Below are positions 5,231-7,230 of a DNA stretch of 7,230 nt, piece by piece; within the stretch, counting starts at the first letter, position 1; the number at the start of each line of letters is the position of its first letter. Made by a program: the position numbers and the translations under genes. This stretch comes from an uncultured Pirellula sp. Lineage in GTDB: Bacteria > Planctomycetota > Planctomycetia > Pirellulales > Pirellulaceae. The stretch covers positions 1 to 7,230 of the forward strand of contig CAITIF010000481.1 of NCBI GenBank assembly GCA_903892365.1. The letters run 5' to 3'. Under the pieces are notes generated by a model. It worked only from the letters and a program-made list of their open reading frames with translations, had not been told where the DNA came from and searched no databases.

Positions 5231-7230
5231 ATGTCCCGACTAGTATCCATCGAATGTGACTCGAACGAGGTCCGTATTGCGGTTGGCTCGAGTGGCCTCA
5301 CAGGCCTGACTCTGGAGCACGTCGTCAGCGGTCCGCTTTCGCTTGCTCCGAACGAAGATCCTCTCAACAGTCCTAAGACGCTGGAAGCGGTTCAGACTCT
5401 TCTTAAGGGAATCGGAGTCAAATCGGGTAACGTCGTTTTCTGCGTGGGCCGAGGTACGATCGAGCTTCGATCGCTGACCTTGCCAACGACCGATAAAAAC
5501 GAACTTCCGGATATGGTTCGCTTTGCAGCATTGCGACAATTCGCGAACGTTGGAGATCATTGGCCGATTGACTTCGTGGTTTTACCATCGCAGCAAGAGA
5601 ACATGACCGATTGCTTAGCGGCGTCGATCAATCCGGCCACGGTGGAGCGTCTGAGCCGTGTCACAGAGTCGCTCGGATTGACATTGACTCATATTGTCCT
5701 CCGTCCGATGGCATCGGCCATGTTGGCAGCTCTCAAGCAACCGCAACTGGCGAATTCGACCGTTTTGTTGGTCGAAATGTTTCGTGACGAAGCTGACATG
5801 GCGATCTTGGATCAAGGCCACGTTGTGTTCATGCGCAACGTTCGCTTTTCGCATCCGGCCGATTCGCCAGCCAACTTGCAGACGCTTCAAGGAGAAATCA
5901 AGCGAACGATTATTGCAGCTGCTTCGCAACGTACGGATTTAAAAGTAGAGCATGTTCGGGTCTGGGGAAGCCAATCGCATCGCAGCGAAATGTGCGCTAC
6001 GTTGACCGCATCTCTGGGACAAGCCGTCGAATCCATCGACCCGTTCGATCTGCTTGATGCATCGAAAGCGGTTCGACTGGAAGCAGCCAATGGCACAGAG
6101 GCTATCCTAGGCAAGTTCGCTTCGTCGATCGGTGGTTTGATTGCGACTCAAGCATCCGATCGGATCATCGACTTTTCCAATCCACGTAAAAAAGTAGAGG
6201 CGAAGAGCCCATTGGCTCGCTACGCACTCGCAGGAACGGCAGTAGCAGTCCTGTTAGGATGCGGGTACGGTTGGCATTGGATGAAGCATTCTGCGTTAGA
6301 CTCTGAGATCTCCCAGCTCAATAGCGAATTGGCCAAGAATGTTGACTCGCTGAAAATCGCGTCGAAGAAGCTTTCTGATTGGAAGAAAGTCGAATCGTTC
6401 TTGGAAGGGGACCACTCTTGGTTGGATGAACTCGAATATTTGTCGGCCCATGCGTCCACTGGCGAGAAGGCTATTTTCGGAGTGACCACGTTCGTCACCG
6501 ATACACGCAGCAATTCCGCCATGATCTCCACCAAGTTCTTAACCAAAGAACAAGAAGATGTTCCGGATCTTCAAGCAGCGTTTCGCGATGCGAATCACAC
6601 GGTTCGGGGGAATAAGGTTGGAAGCAGCCCAGACAAATCAGGGGCTTTTCCTGTCGCTGCCGACCTAAACATCAAGCTCGGAGCGGCAAAGGTTACCGAC
6701 CCTCGCAGAACGCCCAAAGCCAAAGCTCCCGCCAAAGCGGCAGAGCCAACCACAACGCCACTAGTACCAAGCACAGCATCACCAGAGCCTAGCTCCGTAC
6801 CCACCCTACCTTCCGAAGGGACGCCACCAACTGTCGCAGACTCCACCAGTCCAGTACTTCAACCAGCCCCCTCACCCTCACCATCACTGACTGCTCCTTC
6901 GGAACCAGCAGCCACACCTGAACCATCCACATTACCTGAACCAACTCGAACTGAGCCAGCACCGACTGAACCAGCACCGGCAGAACCAGCACCGACTGAA
7001 CCAGTACCGACTGAACCAGCACCGACTGAACCAGCACCGACTGAACCAGCACCGACTGAACCAGCACCGGCAGAACCAGCACCGGCAGAACCAACACCGG
7101 CAGAACCAACACCGGCAGAACCAACACCGGCTGAACCAACACCGGCTGAACCAACACCGGCTGAACCAACACCGGCAGAACCAACACCGACTGAACCAAC
7201 ACCGACTGAACCAACACCGACTGAACCAGC
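5231..7230 (+). CDS. gspL: GspL-like (PilM/PilN-type) inner-membrane platform protein with Pro-rich repeat tail, 3'-truncated
   Basis: The reading frame stays open from ATG 5231 to the window edge (666 full codons, no stop). Residues 1 to about 275 resemble the actin-fold PilM/GspL cytoplasmic domain: VSIECDSNEVRIAVG (5-19), ELRSLTLP then ELPDMVRFAALRQF (78-104), SLGLTLTHIVLRP (147-159), VVFMRNVRF (198-206), LQGEIKRTI (219-227), and SLGQAVESIDPFD (261-273). One membrane segment lies at about 328-350, followed by a probable coiled coil (354-392) and a PilN-like ferredoxin-fold region (397-483). From 490 on it is Ala/Pro/Thr/Glu-rich, becoming a regular repeat at 574. This is the GspL layout of cytoplasmic actin fold, membrane pass and periplasmic domain; GspL recruits the GspE ATPase. 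The start is six bases after the gspK stop in the same frame, and it is the first possible start after that TGA. The ribosome site is weak (GTGAG 5221-5225). It could equally be named a PilM-PilN fusion. Confidence 0.82.
   Translation, partial: MSRLVSIECDSNEVRIAVGSSGLTGLTLEHVVSGPLSLAPNEDPLNSPKTLEAVQTLLKGIGVKSGNVVFCVGRGTIELRSLTLPTTDKNELPDMVRFAALRQFANVGDHWPIDFVVLPSQQENMTDCLAASINPATVERLSRVTESLGLTLTHIVLRPMASAMLAALKQPQLANSTVLLVEMFRDEADMAILDQGHVVFMRNVRFSHPADSPANLQTLQGEIKRTIIAAASQRTDLKVEHVRVWGSQSHRSEMCATLTASLGQAVESIDPFDLLDASKAVRLEAANGTEAILGKFASSIGGLIATQASDRIIDFSNPRKKVEAKSPLARYALAGTAVAVLLGCGYGWHWMKHSALDSEISQLNSELAKNVDSLKIASKKLSDWKKVESFLEGDHSWLDELEYLSAHASTGEKAIFGVTTFVTDTRSNSAMISTKFLTKEQEDVPDLQAAFRDANHTVRGNKVGSSPDKSGAFPVAADLNIKLGAAKVTDPRRTPKAKAPAKAAEPTTTPLVPSTASPEPSSVPTLPSEGTPPTVADSTSPVLQPAPSPSPSLTAPSEPAATPEPSTLPEPTRTEPAPTEPAPAEPAPTEPVPTEPAPTEPAPTEPAPTEPAPAEPAPAEPTPAEPTPAEPTPAEPTPAEPTPAEPTPAEPTPTEPTPTEPTPTEP
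6950..7230 (+). repeat. 15-bp tandem array encoding (T/A)EP(A/T/V)P, 18 units plus a partial, running off the window
   Basis: Eighteen complete 15-bp units occupy 6950-7219, followed by 11 bases of a nineteenth. All are in the frame of the GspL-like gene, with a pattern of act/gca/gct - gaa - cca - gca/aca - ccg. Variants occur in blocks: mostly TEPAP units up to 7069, AEPAP at 7070-7084, AEPTP from 7085 to 7189 (gca, then gct, then gca for Ala), and TEPTP from 7190. Such blocks are what expansion by slippage or unequal exchange leaves behind. The array follows a less regular Pro/Ala/Thr/Ser/Glu-rich stretch beginning near 6700. Confidence 0.95.

Noticed and set aside
5694..5942. Small + strand frame inside the GspL-like gene
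   Set aside because: It lies wholly within the PilM-like coding frame and has an Arg/Cys/Trp-rich, shadow-like composition.
6789..7217. Antisense open frame encoding a repetitive Val/Leu/Gln protein
   Set aside because: It is the complement of the 15-bp Pro-rich repeat; a 15-bp unit without stops is automatically open in some other frames. It has no ribosome site and no folded features.
6950..7230. CRISPR-like array
   Set aside because: Repeats are 15 bp and directly adjacent with no spacers, and they lie in frame within a coding region.

Overview
The window is one densely packed block of a type II secretion (T2SS) operon, read entirely on the + strand. It carries the pseudopilin genes in the canonical order gspG(partial)-gspH-gspI-gspJ-gspK, followed by a long GspL-like (PilM/PilN-type) inner-membrane gene that is still open at the right edge. 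Five pseudopilin-type proteins, each with a type IV-pilin-like N-terminal helix, are followed by the protein expected to tie the pseudopilus assembly platform to the cytoplasmic ATPase. The genes are separated by about 22, 22, -4, -4 and 6 bases, so they are almost certainly co-transcribed and translationally coupled. No promoter, terminator, RNA gene, insertion sequence or CRISPR array is visible, and no gene-free stretch exceeds 25 bases.

The organism is most likely a planctomycete, perhaps of the Pirellulales. This is inferred from the style of GspK (a 'YSRE..N...DG.ARININ' segment plus an EF-hand-like loop), from a PilM-like GspL, and from moderate GC with frequent CGA and TCG codons. I cannot confirm it without a search.

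Layout: 1-363, C-terminal part of the major pseudopilin GspG, missing only its leader and first two mature residues. 387-1070, GspH. 1093-1701, GspI. 1698-2777, GspJ with a Gly/Ala/Ser-rich insert. 2774-5224, GspK, at 816 aa more than twice the usual size because of Gly-rich inserts that include a collagen-like PGG array. 5231-7230+, a PilM-like actin-fold domain, one membrane segment, a coiled coil, a PilN-like periplasmic domain, and a Pro-rich tail containing at least 18 copies of a 15-bp repeat encoding (T/A)EP(A/T)P.

How they work together: GspG builds the pseudopilus shaft. GspH, I, J and K form its tip, with GspK at the very end. The GspL-like protein anchors the assembly machinery in the inner membrane. 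The unusual theme is that several neighbouring T2SS proteins carry long, probably disordered, repeat-driven extensions, all predicted to lie in the periplasm. The secretion system itself is recognisable and not new; these extensions and the GspK EF-hand are the parts that deserve a second look.
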